Of a stretch of DNA of 64,000 nucleotides, positions 1-9,469 are shown one piece after another. Source of the stretch: Brenneria izadpanahii (lineage in GTDB: Bacteria > Pseudomonadota > Gammaproteobacteria > Enterobacterales > Enterobacteriaceae); NCBI RefSeq assembly GCF_017569925.1, contig NZ_CP050854.1, forward strand, positions 1,240,001 to 1,304,000, read 5' to 3'. The stretch's first letter is position 1. Every line of letters begins with the position of its first letter. The translations under genes and the position numbers were made by a program. The notes below the pieces were generated by a model. The model searched no databases. It was not told where the DNA came from and saw nothing but the letters and a program-made list of their open reading frames with translations.

Positions 1-971
1 TCGGCAAAGATCCTCGTTCTGACGTCGCATTGGTGCAGTTGCAGAACTTCAAGAATCTGACGGCGATCCAAATGGCTGATTCCGATCAACTGCGCGTCGG
101 CGATTACACCGTGGCGATCGGTAATCCGTATGGTTTGGGTGAAACGGCGACCTCCGGGATTGTTTCGGCGCTGGGGCGCAGCGGGCTGAATATCGAAAAT
201 TATGAAAACTTTATTCAGACCGATGCGGCCATCAACCGCGGAAACTCCGGTGGGGCGCTGGTTAACCTGAACGGCGAACTGATTGGTTTGAACACCGCGA
301 TTCTGGCGCCGGATGGCGGCAACATCGGTATCGGTTTTGCCATCCCCAGCAATATGGTGAAAAGCCTGGTTGCCCAGATCGTCGAGTTTGGCGAAGTGAA
401 GCGCGGCGAACTCGGCATTACCGGGACGGAGCTGAATTCCGAACTGGCCCAGGCGATGAAAGTGGATGCACAGCGCGGGGCGTTCGTCAGCCAGGTTCAA
501 CCTAAATCAGCCGCGGCCGAAGCGGGAATTAAAGCGGGCGACGTCATTGTCTCGTTAAACGGCAAAGCAATAAGTAGCTTTGCGGCGTTGCGGGCGCAGG
601 TCGGTTCGTTGCCAGTTGGCAGCAAACTGTCGCTGGGGCTGCTGCGTGACGGCAAGCCGCTCACGGTGGACGTTACGCTACAGCAAAGCAGCCAGGCTCA
701 GGTTGCGTCGGGGAACCTTTATTCCGGCATTGAAGGCGCCGAGCTAAGCAACACCCAGATTGATGGTCAAAAAGGCGTCAAAGTCGATAATGTAAAAGCG
801 GGTTCCGCGGCGGCGAAAATCGGCTTGAAAAAAGGCGACATTATCCTGGGCGTGAATCAGCAACCGGTGCAGAATCTTGGCGAGCTGCGGAAAATTCTGG
901 ATAGCAAGCCGGCTGTTCTGGCGCTGAGTATTCGTCGTGGCGACAGCAATATTTATCTGCTGATGCAATAA
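1..971 (+). CDS. degP: Periplasmic serine endoprotease DegP (HtrA), 5' truncated by window edge
   Basis: This is the C-terminal two thirds of a DegP-type protease-chaperone, which degrades or refolds misfolded proteins in the periplasm. The reading frame is open from base 3, so the gene starts outside the window. Visible are the catalytic-Asp segment (PRSDVAL), the catalytic-Ser motif GNSGG, and two PDZ domains, the second ending in the typical LLMQ. The His of the triad lies off the left edge. The closeness to E. coli DegP and the downstream cdaR, as in E. coli, favour degP over degQ. A 9-bp stem-loop follows the stop codon. The sigma-E/Cpx promoter known for degP would also lie off the edge. 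Confidence 0.93.
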   Translation, partial: GKDPRSDVALVQLQNFKNLTAIQMADSDQLRVGDYTVAIGNPYGLGETATSGIVSALGRSGLNIENYENFIQTDAAINRGNSGGALVNLNGELIGLNTAILAPDGGNIGIGFAIPSNMVKSLVAQIVEFGEVKRGELGITGTELNSELAQAMKVDAQRGAFVSQVQPKSAAAEAGIKAGDVIVSLNGKAISSFAALRAQVGSLPVGSKLSLGLLRDGKPLTVDVTLQQSSQAQVASGNLYSGIEGAELSNTQIDGQKGVKVDNVKAGSAAAKIGLKKGDIILGVNQQPVQNLGELRKILDSKPAVLALSIRRGDSNIYLLMQ

Positions 972-986
972 ATCACTCCTGTTAAC

Positions 987-1008
987 GCCGGGTATTCCCA
1001 TACCCGGC
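987..1008 (+). terminator. Stem-loop after degP
   Basis: A perfect 9-bp inverted repeat (GCCGGGTAT / ATACCCGGC) with a 4-nt TCCC loop begins 16 bases after the degP stop. No U-tract follows, so it may be a 3'-end stabilising or weak termination structure, not a classical intrinsic terminator. Confidence 0.45.
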
Positions 1009-1205
1009 TCAGGCCGTGATATTAGCTGCGGTATGCTAAGCCTGATGCAGTTCGGCAATGGCTTACCTTTCCTGTACGGCCCGCATTTTGTGAGTTCTTC
1101 CACAGTTTAAAGCGAATTCCTGATTCTTTGTTAATTTGCACAATGTACGGCGCGGAACGCGGCGTTATGCTGGTGCGGTTGTCAGTGTTCCTCTCAGAGG
1201 TGAAA

Positions 1206-2363
1206 ATGGCGTCGTATCATCTTAATGCCAAGATGGCGCAGGATATTGTCGCACGTACAATGCAGATTATTGATAGCAATATCAACGTGATGGATTCCCG
1301 CGGCAAAATCATCGGCAGCGGCGACCAGGAGCGGTTAGGGGAGTTGCATGAAGGCGCGCTGCTGGCGTTATCGCAAGGGCGGGTCGTCGACATTGATGAG
1401 GCAGTTGCACGGCATTTGCACGGCGTTCGTCCGGGCATCAATCTGCCGCTGCACATTGACGGCAATATCGTCGGAGTGATCGGCCTTACCGGGAATCCGG
1501 GACAGCTACGCCAGTATGGCGAACTGGTCTGCATGACCGCAGAAATGATGCTTGAGCAGGCGAGGCTGCTGCATATGCTGGCGCAGGATAGCCGCCTGCG
1601 CGAAGAATTGGTGCTTAACCTGCTCCGTACCGATGAACTGTCGCCGGCTTTGATGGAGTGGGCTCAGCGTTTGGGCATCGATCTTAATCAGCCGCGCGTT
1701 GTGGCGGTGGTTGAGGTTGATAGCGGGCAGCTTGGCGTTGACAGCGCCATGGCCGAGCTTCAGCAGTTACAGACGTTGCTGACGACGCCGGAGCGTGACA
1801 ACCTGATAGCCATTGTTTCCCTGACTGAAATGGTGGTGTTGAAACCCGCCTTGAACAGCCACGGCCGTTGGGATGCGGAAGAGCATCGCCGGCGGGTGGA
1901 TAGCCTGCTGTCGCGTATGGCGGAAAGTAGCCGGTTGCGTGTTCGTCTGGCGCTGGGTAACTACTTCTCCGGTCCCGGCAGTATCGCCCGTTCTTACCGT
2001 ACCGCCCGGACGACCATGAGCGTCGGCAAGCAGCGTATGCCTGCGCAGCGTTGCTATTACTATCAGGATTTAATGCTGCCGGTATTATTGGATAGCTTAC
2101 GCGGCGGCTGGCAGGCGAATGAACTGGTGCGGCCGTTAACCCGGCTCAAGGCGATGGACGGTAACGGCCTGCTGCGCCGGACGCTAAATGCCTGGTTCCG
2201 CAATAACGTTCAGCCTGGCGCGACGGCAAAAGCCTTGTTTATCCATCGCAACACATTGGAATACCGTCTTAACCGCATCTCCGAGCTTACCGGACTGGAT
2301 TTAGGCAATTTCGACGATCGTCTGCTGTTGTATATCGCTCTGCAACTGGATGAAGAAGAGTAG
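1206..2363 (+). CDS. cdaR: Carbohydrate diacid regulator CdaR
   Basis: A transcriptional activator of the CdaR/SdaR family, which in E. coli responds to glucarate, galactarate and glycerate and turns on their uptake and breakdown genes. The 385-residue product aligns from memory almost end to end with E. coli CdaR. It has an N-terminal sugar-diacid recognition domain (KMAQDIVARTMQIID start), a central GGDEF-like segment, and a C-terminal PucR-type helix-turn-helix with the signature HRNTLEYRLNRI. The ATG at 1206 is chosen because homology begins there and AGAGGTG lies just upstream; the frame is open further upstream to 1128. It follows degP on the same strand, as in E. coli. No diacid catabolic genes are in the window. 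Confidence 0.95.
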   Translation: MASYHLNAKMAQDIVARTMQIIDSNINVMDSRGKIIGSGDQERLGELHEGALLALSQGRVVDIDEAVARHLHGVRPGINLPLHIDGNIVGVIGLTGNPGQLRQYGELVCMTAEMMLEQARLLHMLAQDSRLREELVLNLLRTDELSPALMEWAQRLGIDLNQPRVVAVVEVDSGQLGVDSAMAELQQLQTLLTTPERDNLIAIVSLTEMVVLKPALNSHGRWDAEEHRRRVDSLLSRMAESSRLRVRLALGNYFSGPGSIARSYRTARTTMSVGKQRMPAQRCYYYQDLMLPVLLDSLRGGWQANELVRPLTRLKAMDGNGLLRRTLNAWFRNNVQPGATAKALFIHRNTLEYRLNRISELTGLDLGNFDDRLLLYIALQLDEEE

Positions 2364-2775
2364 CTATCAATAAACTTGCCGGAATTCACGGACAGTGAAT
2401 TAACGCGTTGACCGCTATCGTTTACTTAGATTGAAAACTATTACATAACCATAAACAATATAACGCGAGAGTATAAATTATCGCGAAACAGTATTTTTGC
2501 CACTTTCCCATATCCTCTATTGTCACTTCCATGTGTTGCTCTGATGTCCGTGTTTAAGCCGCGTTAATCAGCCGCATTCATCGTTATCTTTTATGACCGA
2601 CTCCCTTGAGCGTTGCCTTTGGGGCGCATCCCGGTTTCATGCCGTCCAGCTTCGGCTGATGTATACGTCAGAAGAGATAACGCTTAAGTGGTTGTTCTGG
2701 TGGGAAAGGATGCCAACAGCGCTACAGCTTGAAAAATGAAAGGTAATAATAACAGTTCAATTTTGGGGAGTAATA
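2364..2775 (+). other. Intergenic region upstream of the sulfate importer
   Basis: 412 bases between cdaR and sbp. The first half is AT-rich (about 2430-2500). A promoter for the sulfate operon must lie here, and CysB control is expected from the family, but CysB sites are too degenerate to place by eye. No RNA gene or convincing small ORF was seen. Confidence 0.4.
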
Positions 2776-3789
2776 ATGATGTCAATACGCCGTCTGGGAT
2801 TATCCCTTGCTGCAGCCACGCTACTGTTTTCTGGCGTCGCTTCTGCGGCAACAGAGTTACTGAATGTTTCTTATGATCCTACCCGCGAGTTCTATCAGCA
2901 ATATAACGCCGCTTTTATTAAGCATTGGAAAGAGACCACCGGCGAAGATATCTCGATCAAGAATTCACATGGCGGATCGGGTAAACAGGCTCGTTCCGTC
3001 ATCGACGGCCTACAGGCGGACGTGGTAACGCTGGCGCTGGCTGGCGATATCGATGCGCTTAATCTGAATCAACAAATTATCGATCCAAAGTGGCAGGCGC
3101 GTTTGCCTGACAACAGTACGCCTTATACCTCCACCATCGTTTTTTTGGTGCGAAAGGGTAATCCGAAGCAAATCAAAGATTGGGGCGATCTGATTAAGCC
3201 GGGCGTTGAAGTGATCACGCCAAATCCGAAAACTTCCGGCGGGGCGCGTTGGAATTTCCTTGCAGCCTGGGCTTATGCCAGAGCCCAGCCTGGCGGTAAT
3301 GAGGAAACGGCGCTGAAGTTCGTTACTGAAGTGTATCGTCATGCGCCGGTTTTGGACACCGGAGCCCGCGGTTCGACCATCAGCTTTGTTCAGCGTCAAC
3401 TGGGCGATGTCCTGCTGGCCTGGGAGAACGAAGCCTATCTTTCTCTGCAAGAGCAGGGCGGCGATCAGCTTGAAATTGTGACGCCATCGCTGTCCATTCT
3501 CGCCGAACCCCCGGTTGCGGTAGTGGATAAGGTGGTGGATCGTAAAGGCACGCGTAAGCAGGCGGAAGCCTATCTGCAATATCTCTACAGCGATGAAGCG
3601 CAGCGGATTATCGGTAAAAACTTCTATCGCCCGCGCAATGCCAAAATTGCCGAAGAGTTTAAAGGCCAGTTTGCGCCGGTGAATCTGGTAACCATTGATA
3701 AAGACTTTGGCGGTTGGAAAGCCGCACAGGAAACCTTCTTTAACGATGGCGGCGTGTTCGACAAAATCTTCCAGGAAATTAATAAGTAA
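2776..3789 (+). CDS. sbp: Periplasmic sulfate-binding protein (Sbp family)
   Basis: The substrate-binding component of the sulfate ABC importer. It has a signal peptide of about 25 residues ending in ASA, then the Sbp hallmark [11 protein letters not shown] and the anion-binding stretch SHGGSGKQA. It also shows [11 protein letters not shown] and DTGARGS, all typical of sulfate-binding proteins. Its sequence is nearer E. coli Sbp than CysP (thiosulfate), yet it heads the cysTWA operon, the position CysP holds in E. coli. It may therefore serve both ligands. The start is preceded by GGGGAG. ATG codons at 2776 and 2779 are both possible. A stem-loop follows the stop. Confidence 0.9.
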   Translation: MMSIRRLGLSLAAATLLFSGVASAATELLNVSYDPTREFYQQYNAAFIKHWKETTGEDISIKNSHGGSGKQARSVIDGLQADVVTLALAGDIDALNLNQQIIDPKWQARLPDNSTPYTSTIVFLVRKGNPKQIKDWGDLIKPGVEVITPNPKTSGGARWNFLAAWAYARAQPGGNEETALKFVTEVYRHAPVLDTGARGSTISFVQRQLGDVLLAWENEAYLSLQEQGGDQLEIVTPSLSILAEPPVAVVDKVVDRKGTRKQAEAYLQYLYSDEAQRIIGKNFYRPRNAKIAEEFKGQFAPVNLVTIDKDFGGWKAAQETFFNDGGVFDKIFQEINK

Positions 3790-3811
3790 GTAATGAATTT
3801 CTGATGTTGGA

Positions 3812-3840
3812 AAAGCCGCTGGGGTGGATTCAGCGGCTTT
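3812..3840 (+). terminator. Intra-operon stem-loop between sbp and cysT
   Basis: A perfect 10-bp inverted repeat (AAAGCCGCTG / CAGCGGCTTT) with a 9-nt loop, followed by only a short T-run. Placed after a binding-protein gene, such a structure commonly acts as a partial terminator or 3' stabiliser, giving more binding protein than permease. That role is inferred here. Confidence 0.55.
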
Positions 3841-3899
3841 GATTCGTCGGCAGGGGTTAATTAGCCCGAATCACTGAGTATGACTATTAAAGGCACCGT

Positions 3900-4712
3900 A
3901 TGTCGCAACGTAGCTCCCCGGTAATTCCCGGTTTTGGTTTAACTTTGGGTTTCAGCCTGAGTTATTTAGGATTGATTGTACTCATTCCGTTGGCAGGAAT
4001 GTTTCTTTATGCCAGCCAATTGACACTGGTACAGTTTTGGGAGCTGATTACCAGCCGACAGGTGCTTTTTTCCCTCCGTTTGTCCTTCGGGACGGCGCTG
4101 ATGGCCGCTTTTATCAATGGTATTCTGGGAACGCTGCTGGCATGGGTGTTGGTGCGTTACACCTTCCCCGGACGCAAGGTCATTGATGCAATGATCGACA
4201 TGCCCTTTGCTCTGCCGACCGCCGTCGCCGGGATTGCGCTAACGGCCTTATATGCGCCGAATGGACTTATCGGCTCGCTGTTTCCCTTTAAGATCGCCTA
4301 TACCGGCATTGGTATTACGCTGGCGCTGATTTTTGTCACCTTGCCTTTCGTGGTCAGAACACTGCAGCCCGTGCTGGCTGATATTCCGAAGGAAATCGAA
4401 GAGGCGGCGGCCTGCCTTGGCGCTCGTCCGTTGCAGGTATTCCGCCATGTCTTAATTCCGACGTTGCTTCCCGCCTGGTTAACCGGCTTTGCCCTGGCAT
4501 TCGCCCGCGGCGTGGGCGAGTACGGATCCGTGGTGTTTATCGCGGGGAATATTCCATTTAAAACTGAAATCTTGCCGCTGCTGATCGTCTCCAAACTCGA
4601 TCAGTATGACTATAAAGGCGCGACCGGAATTGGCGTGTTTATGCTGCTGGTTTCTTTCATTATGTTGTTGCTGATTAATTTATTGCAGCGCCGTATTCAA
4701 CCGAAACTGTAA
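3900..4712 (+). CDS. cysT: Sulfate/thiosulfate ABC transporter permease CysT (CysU)
   Basis: One of the two membrane subunits of the sulfate importer. The 270-residue protein has about six hydrophobic segments. The cytoplasmic EAA-type loop reads [18 protein letters not shown], where the CysA ATPase docks. The segment [19 protein letters not shown] is typical of CysT. It lies between sbp and cysW with short gaps, in the order expected of the sulfate operon. E. coli CysT is of similar length (277). Confidence 0.94.
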   Translation: MSQRSSPVIPGFGLTLGFSLSYLGLIVLIPLAGMFLYASQLTLVQFWELITSRQVLFSLRLSFGTALMAAFINGILGTLLAWVLVRYTFPGRKVIDAMIDMPFALPTAVAGIALTALYAPNGLIGSLFPFKIAYTGIGITLALIFVTLPFVVRTLQPVLADIPKEIEEAAACLGARPLQVFRHVLIPTLLPAWLTGFALAFARGVGEYGSVVFIAGNIPFKTEILPLLIVSKLDQYDYKGATGIGVFMLLVSFIMLLLINLLQRRIQPKL

Positions 4713-4723
4713 GGTTTGTCGTC

Positions 4724-5605
4724 ATGGAACAGGTTATGTCCACTCAGTCCCGGGCAACGAAATCCCCGAAGAATCCGGCGACGTATTACGTTTTGGTTTC
4801 GTTGGCGTGGATCGTTTTTTTTCTGATTCTGGTGTTGCCGCTCTTGATGGTGGTGACGCAGGGATTGCATAACGGGGTCGGGGCGTTCTGGAACGCCATT
4901 ACCGAACCGGATGCGATCTCCGCGCTGAAACTGACATTACTGGCAACGGTGATTTCGGTTCCGCTCAATGTGGTTTTCGGATTGGCGACGGCATGGTGCG
5001 TGACCAAATTCGAATTCCGCGGCAAAAGTTTTTTGCTGTCGTTAATCGATCTGCCTTTCTCTGTCTCTCCCGTCGTGGCGGGTCTGGTTTATGTTCTGCT
5101 GTTCGGCGCGCAAAGTAAGCTGTACCCGTTCCTGACCGCGCATAATCTGGAGATCGTTTATGCCGTGCCGGGGATTGTGCTGGCGACCATTTTCGTCACG
5201 CTGCCCTATGTCGCTCGCGAACTGATCCCTCTGATGGAACAGCAGGGCTCGCAGGAAGAAGAAGCGGCCAGACTGCTGGGGGCTAACGGCTGGCAAATGT
5301 TCTGGCATATCACGTTGCCTAACGTGAAGTGGGCGTTAATTTATGGCGTGGTGCTATGTACCGCCAGGGCGATGGGGGAGTTCGGCGCGGTTTCCGTGAT
5401 TTCCGGCCATATCCGCGGGTTGACCAATACGCTGCCGCTGCATATCGAAATTCTTTACAACGAATACAATATCGTCGCCGCTTTTAGCGTCGCCATTCTG
5501 CTGTTGGTGATGTCGCTGGTCGTTCTACTGTTGCGCCAGTGGAGCGAGAGCCGTCTGACGAAGCAATTACAGAAACAACAGGAGTTGACCAAAAATGAGC
5601 ATTGA
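4724..5605 (+). CDS. cysW: Sulfate/thiosulfate ABC transporter permease CysW
   Basis: The second permease of the sulfate importer, 293 residues (E. coli CysW is 291). It has several membrane segments and the EAA loop [22 protein letters not shown]. The CysW-typical segment [19 protein letters not shown] is also present. The ATG at 4724 has AAGGT about 8 bases upstream. The 3' end overlaps the start of cysA by 11 bases, which points to translational coupling. Confidence 0.94.
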   Translation: MEQVMSTQSRATKSPKNPATYYVLVSLAWIVFFLILVLPLLMVVTQGLHNGVGAFWNAITEPDAISALKLTLLATVISVPLNVVFGLATAWCVTKFEFRGKSFLLSLIDLPFSVSPVVAGLVYVLLFGAQSKLYPFLTAHNLEIVYAVPGIVLATIFVTLPYVARELIPLMEQQGSQEEEAARLLGANGWQMFWHITLPNVKWALIYGVVLCTARAMGEFGAVSVISGHIRGLTNTLPLHIEILYNEYNIVAAFSVAILLLVMSLVVLLLRQWSESRLTKQLQKQQELTKNEH

Positions 5606-6587
5606 GATCCGTAATATTAATAAACAATTTGGTCAGTTTCAGGCTTTGAATCAAATCAACCTTGCCATTCATAGCGGCGAGCTGGTGGCGCTGCTGGGGC
5701 CGTCCGGGTGCGGCAAAACGACGCTATTGCGTATTATCGCCGGTTTGGAAAGGCCGGATAGCGGCAATATTATTTTTCATGGCGAAGATGTGTCCGTTCA
5801 CGACGTGCGCAAGCGTAATGTGGGATTCGTATTCCAGCACTACGCCTTATTCCGCCATATGACGGTGTTCGACAACGTGGCGTTCGGGCTGAAAATGAAG
5901 CCTAAAGGTATCCGTCCGTCCAAACGCGACATTGAGAAAAAAGTGCATGAGCTGCTTGGTCTGGTTCAGTTGGATTGGCTGGCGGATCGCTACCCCGAGC
6001 AGCTATCCGGCGGGCAGCGCCAGCGTATCGCCCTGGCCAGAGCGTTGATTGTCGAGCCCAGCATTCTGTTGTTGGATGAACCCTTTGGCGCGCTGGATGC
6101 CAAAGTGCGCAAGGAACTGCGCCGCTGGCTATCGCGGCTGCATGAGGATATCAATCTGACGTCGGTGTTCGTTACTCACGATCAGGAAGAGGCGATGGAA
6201 GTCGCCGATCGTATTGTGCTGATGAATAAGGGGGTCATTGAACAAATTGGTTCCCCTGACGAAGTTTATAATCATCCGGCCAGCGAGTTTGTCTACCACT
6301 TTTTGGGTGATAGTAACCAACTGAAAATTGAAAAAACGGATGAAACCATTCTGTTTCGCCCGCATGAAGTCGCCTTGTCCGTTCAGGCGCAGGACGGCTA
6401 TCAGCCGGTCATCGTTCGTGATATTCGCCCGCTGGGCGCATTAACCCGCCTGTCGTTAAAAATTGGCAACCAACAGGAGTTAATAGAGGCTGAAGTGGCA
6501 AGGGACGATCTTAGCCTGCGGGGGTTGCAAAAAGGCGATGTTATCCAGTTCAAACCCAAACGCTATAACCATGATTGGGAAATCTGA
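5595..6587 (+). CDS. cysA: Sulfate/thiosulfate import ATP-binding protein CysA
   Basis: The ATPase of the sulfate importer. It has Walker [10 protein letters not shown], the signature LSGGQRQR, Walker [13 protein letters not shown] and the switch His in VTHDQEEA, followed by a C-terminal regulatory (TOBE-like) region. At 330 residues it is about 35 shorter than E. coli CysA at the C-terminus, which is within family variation. AGGAG lies about 9 bases before the ATG. It is the last gene of the operon and is followed by an intrinsic terminator. Confidence 0.95.
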   Translation: MSIEIRNINKQFGQFQALNQINLAIHSGELVALLGPSGCGKTTLLRIIAGLERPDSGNIIFHGEDVSVHDVRKRNVGFVFQHYALFRHMTVFDNVAFGLKMKPKGIRPSKRDIEKKVHELLGLVQLDWLADRYPEQLSGGQRQRIALARALIVEPSILLLDEPFGALDAKVRKELRRWLSRLHEDINLTSVFVTHDQEEAMEVADRIVLMNKGVIEQIGSPDEVYNHPASEFVYHFLGDSNQLKIEKTDETILFRPHEVALSVQAQDGYQPVIVRDIRPLGALTRLSLKIGNQQELIEAEVARDDLSLRGLQKGDVIQFKPKRYNHDWEI

Positions 6588-6608
6588 CGCTTGACCGTAA
6601 CGCTGATA

Positions 6609-6634
6609 AAAACGTCCTGAAAAGGGCGTTTTTT
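6609..6634 (+). terminator. Intrinsic terminator after cysA
   Basis: The stem AAAACGTCC / GGGCGTTTT has one G-U pair and a short loop and runs into six Ts. It lies 21 bases after the cysA stop, ending the sulfate operon before the convergent exporter genes. Confidence 0.75.
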
Positions 6635-6761
6635 ATATGGCGTAGGGCAAAACCATCATCAGCGATTAAACGCCGTTGCATGACAGTGCCATACAATTGA
6701 AAACAGATCTCATATCACACCGATGGTTTTATCCTGACAAAGGGGCTTGTTAGCGATAGAC

Positions 6762-8021
6762 TTATTTGTCGATTTTTATCTCTCCTGTGGATACGCCCGC
6801 CACCTCAACACCCTGTGGTACGGCACGCCCCGGCGTTACGTCGATTCGCCGGGGCGTGCCGTCGGCGTCCGAGCGGAAGATCACATAGCTGTTGCCTCCT
6901 TCGTCGGTGCGCAGCGCTTCGACGGGAACGGCAATCCCTTGTTCATTGCGGTACGTCACCACCGACAGCCGGGCGCTCATCCCCAGCCGCAGACGCTGGC
7001 GCTGGTCGGGAGATGGCGTGTCGATGGCGACCAACACGTCATAGCGGGCGCCAGCCCCTTCCGACTCGGCGGCGCGGCCTTCGATGCCGATAGTCTGGAT
7101 ACGGCCTTGCAGCGTCAGCCCGGCGAAGCCGTCGCCGTCGATCTCCACCGGCATCCCCTCTTGCAGTTGGTGCAGATCGGCCTCTTCAATGCTGGCGACG
7201 GCCTGCAGACGATCGGGGTTAATCAGGCCGAACAACGGCATCCCCTGTGTGATATGCATCCCCCGCTGCGGCGGCTGCCACTTGCCGGTTTCCGTTACGG
7301 CGGGCCGTACCAGCACACCGGCGAAGGGCGCACGCACTACCTGCTGCGCTTGCATCGCCAGCAGCGCCTGATGACGCGATTGCGCATTCGCCAGTTCCAT
7401 TTCGGCAATCTGACGATCTTCGCCGCGCCCTTTGTTCAGCGTGGCCTGCAACTCTTCTTGCGCGGCGGCCAGATCTTGCCGCTGGGCCTGCGCCTGCTGT
7501 TCCAGCGCATCCACTTCCATGCGGGCTACAATGCCGCGCTCAAACAGTGTGCGGGTGTCTTTCAGGCTGGCCTCGGTATTCGCCAACGTGAGACGGGCGT
7601 TGTTAAGGGTGCGGCGCGCCCGCGACATTTCCTGGCCTTGTTCCCAATGTTGTAGTTCCTGCGCCATTCGCTGCGCCTTGAGCAGTTCGGCCAGCGCCTG
7701 ACGCCGTTGGATATCCAGCAGACCGGTATCCAGCGTCAGCAGCGGTTGCCCTTTTTCTACACGCAGCCCTTCGGCGGCCGATACGCTTTTAATCGTGCCT
7801 TCAAACGGCGCCGCGAGTGTCAGATGGGTTGCAGCCTGAATCCGGCCGGTCAGTCCCAGCCGGTTCTCCAGCACCTGTGGTTCGACGCGCAGCCATCGCA
7901 CTTGCGGCGCGTCGGCGGCTGGCGCCGGCCAGAACCGCCACATGCCGGTTACGGCGATCGGAATGATCAGGATTGTCAGCGCGGCTAACCGATGCGACCA
8001 GAAACGTACGATTTTAATCAT
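6762..8021 (-). CDS. HlyD/MacA-like periplasmic adaptor of a tripartite exporter
   Basis: A membrane-fusion protein expected to bridge an inner-membrane ABC exporter and an outer-membrane channel. The 419 residues begin with one N-terminal membrane anchor (about residues 12-30). A split biotinyl/lipoyl-like domain follows (APFEGTIKSV near residue 90, VRAPFAGVLV near 235), with a long coiled-coil hairpin between the halves and beta-barrel parts at the C-terminus. It is the last gene of the minus-strand operon. Its ATG overlaps the end of the outer-membrane factor gene by 8 bases. It resembles MacA-class adaptors in design, but the substrate cannot be read from sequence. Confidence 0.85.
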   Translation of the reverse strand: MIKIVRFWSHRLAALTILIIPIAVTGMWRFWPAPAADAPQVRWLRVEPQVLENRLGLTGRIQAATHLTLAAPFEGTIKSVSAAEGLRVEKGQPLLTLDTGLLDIQRRQALAELLKAQRMAQELQHWEQGQEMSRARRTLNNARLTLANTEASLKDTRTLFERGIVARMEVDALEQQAQAQRQDLAAAQEELQATLNKGRGEDRQIAEMELANAQSRHQALLAMQAQQVVRAPFAGVLVRPAVTETGKWQPPQRGMHITQGMPLFGLINPDRLQAVASIEEADLHQLQEGMPVEIDGDGFAGLTLQGRIQTIGIEGRAAESEGAGARYDVLVAIDTPSPDQRQRLRLGMSARLSVVTYRNEQGIAVPVEALRTDEGGNSYVIFRSDADGTPRRIDVTPGRAVPQGVEVAGVSTGEIKIDK

Positions 8022-9469
8022 TGAGTGAGATATCCCAGCTTTGCAGCGTTGTCCCCAGCGTCTGATCCAGTTCGGCCTGGGCGTTGAGATAGGCGATTAG
8101 CGCGTCGAGCCGGGCATTTTCGGCGTTGCGCAGGTCGGCCTCATAGCTCAACACCTGAAAGTTGCTGGAACGCCCGACGGTGAGCTTTTCCCGTTCGATA
8201 TCCAGCTTGCGGTGCGATAGATCGCGAGCGCGTTGGGCGATCTCGAACTGGCGCCAGCGTACGCCGATACCGCGCACGGCATTGGCGACGTCGCGCTCCA
8301 ACTGCTGGCGGGCTTCGGCGATCTGCACGCGCTGATTCTGCACGCTTACCCGTGCTTGCACTTCCGCCTGCTGTCGGCTCATGTCGCCAATGGGGATTTC
8401 CACCTGCACGCCGACATAGTTTTCCCAACCGCGTGAGTCGCCTGCCGCGGCGTTGCGGTCTCGTTGCTGACTCGCCCCGCCCACCAGGGACACATCCCAC
8501 AACCGTTCGTTACGCGCCACCGCCAGATTGATATCCGCCTGTTCGCCGGCGATCAACTGCGTAAGGTAGGCGGGTTGCATGGCCTCGGCCTGTTTCAGCG
8601 CTTCGGCGGGGCTGACGCTGATGCGGCTGGCCTGTAGCTTTTCGGCGGCGCGGATTGGCGTGCGTAAATCCAGCGCCAGCAGTTGCAACAGTTCCAGACG
8701 GCTGTTATCAAGCTGGTTGAGCGCGTCTTCGTAAGACAGTTCCTGCGTCGCCACGTCCGCTTCGGTTTGCACAATGTCAAACTCCGCCATGCGCCCGGCG
8801 GCGATCAGTGAACGGTTGACGTCCAGCAATTGGCGCGAGCGCATCATCGGCAATGTGCAGCAGTTCTTGCGCGCGCAACAATTCCCGATAGGCGACAATA
8901 ATCTGCGTAACGGTCTGGGCGACGGTGGCTTTCAGCATCAGGCGGTTGGCTTGTTCGGTCAGCCGGGCCAGCCGCACCGGCGCGGTGGCGGCTTCACGGC
9001 CCGCGCCGCGCAGCAGCGGCTGAATGACGGTGATGCTGGCCCCGTCGTTGCGGTCGTTTCCGGCATCGTCGGCCTGCGTAGTCCTGTGTGTCCAGGCTAG
9101 GCTGAATTGGGTGCCATAGGGCGTCAGCAGCGTGGTGGTGGGGGCTATGTCGCGTCGGCGGTAGCGGTCGTCTTGATTTCGCGCCGCAAGATAACTGCCG
9201 CTTAGCGCCAGTTTGGGCGTGAAGCGGTCTTCGGCCACCAGCAGATCGAATTTCTGCGCTACGCGATCCAGATAGGCGCTGCGGATAACGCGGTTATCGC
9301 GCAGGCTGAGGTAGATAGCGTCGCTCAACGTCAGATCAATGATTTGCGTATTGAGCCGCGACGCGCTGGCTCCCGGACTGGTGGGGTGGGACGGCAACAG
9401 ACGATCGGTCAGCGCGGCCGAAGCATTCAGGCTGATAAGTAATAGGACGGAAGTAAAGGCTCTAATCAT
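8014..9469 (-). pseudogene. TolC-family outer-membrane efflux protein, frameshifted
   Basis: Two overlapping frames (9469-8777 and 8898-8014) together make one TolC-like protein of about 480 residues. The N-terminal part has a signal peptide (MIRAFTSVLLLISLNASA) and the first outer-membrane-factor repeat. The second frame continues with RSRQLLDVNRSLIAAGRMAEFD and the remaining helices. Homology leaves one frame and enters the other within about 8832-8842, in an alternating GC run (gcgctcgcgcc on the coding strand). A 2-base deletion or 1-base insertion there would explain it. The gene sits between permease and adaptor with overlapping ends at both sides, as in an intact exporter operon, so a sequencing error is also possible. 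Confidence 0.75.

Noticed and set aside
6747..7655. 302-residue plus-strand ORF opposite the adaptor gene
   Set aside because: Antisense shadow of a GC-rich, well-supported HlyD-type gene.
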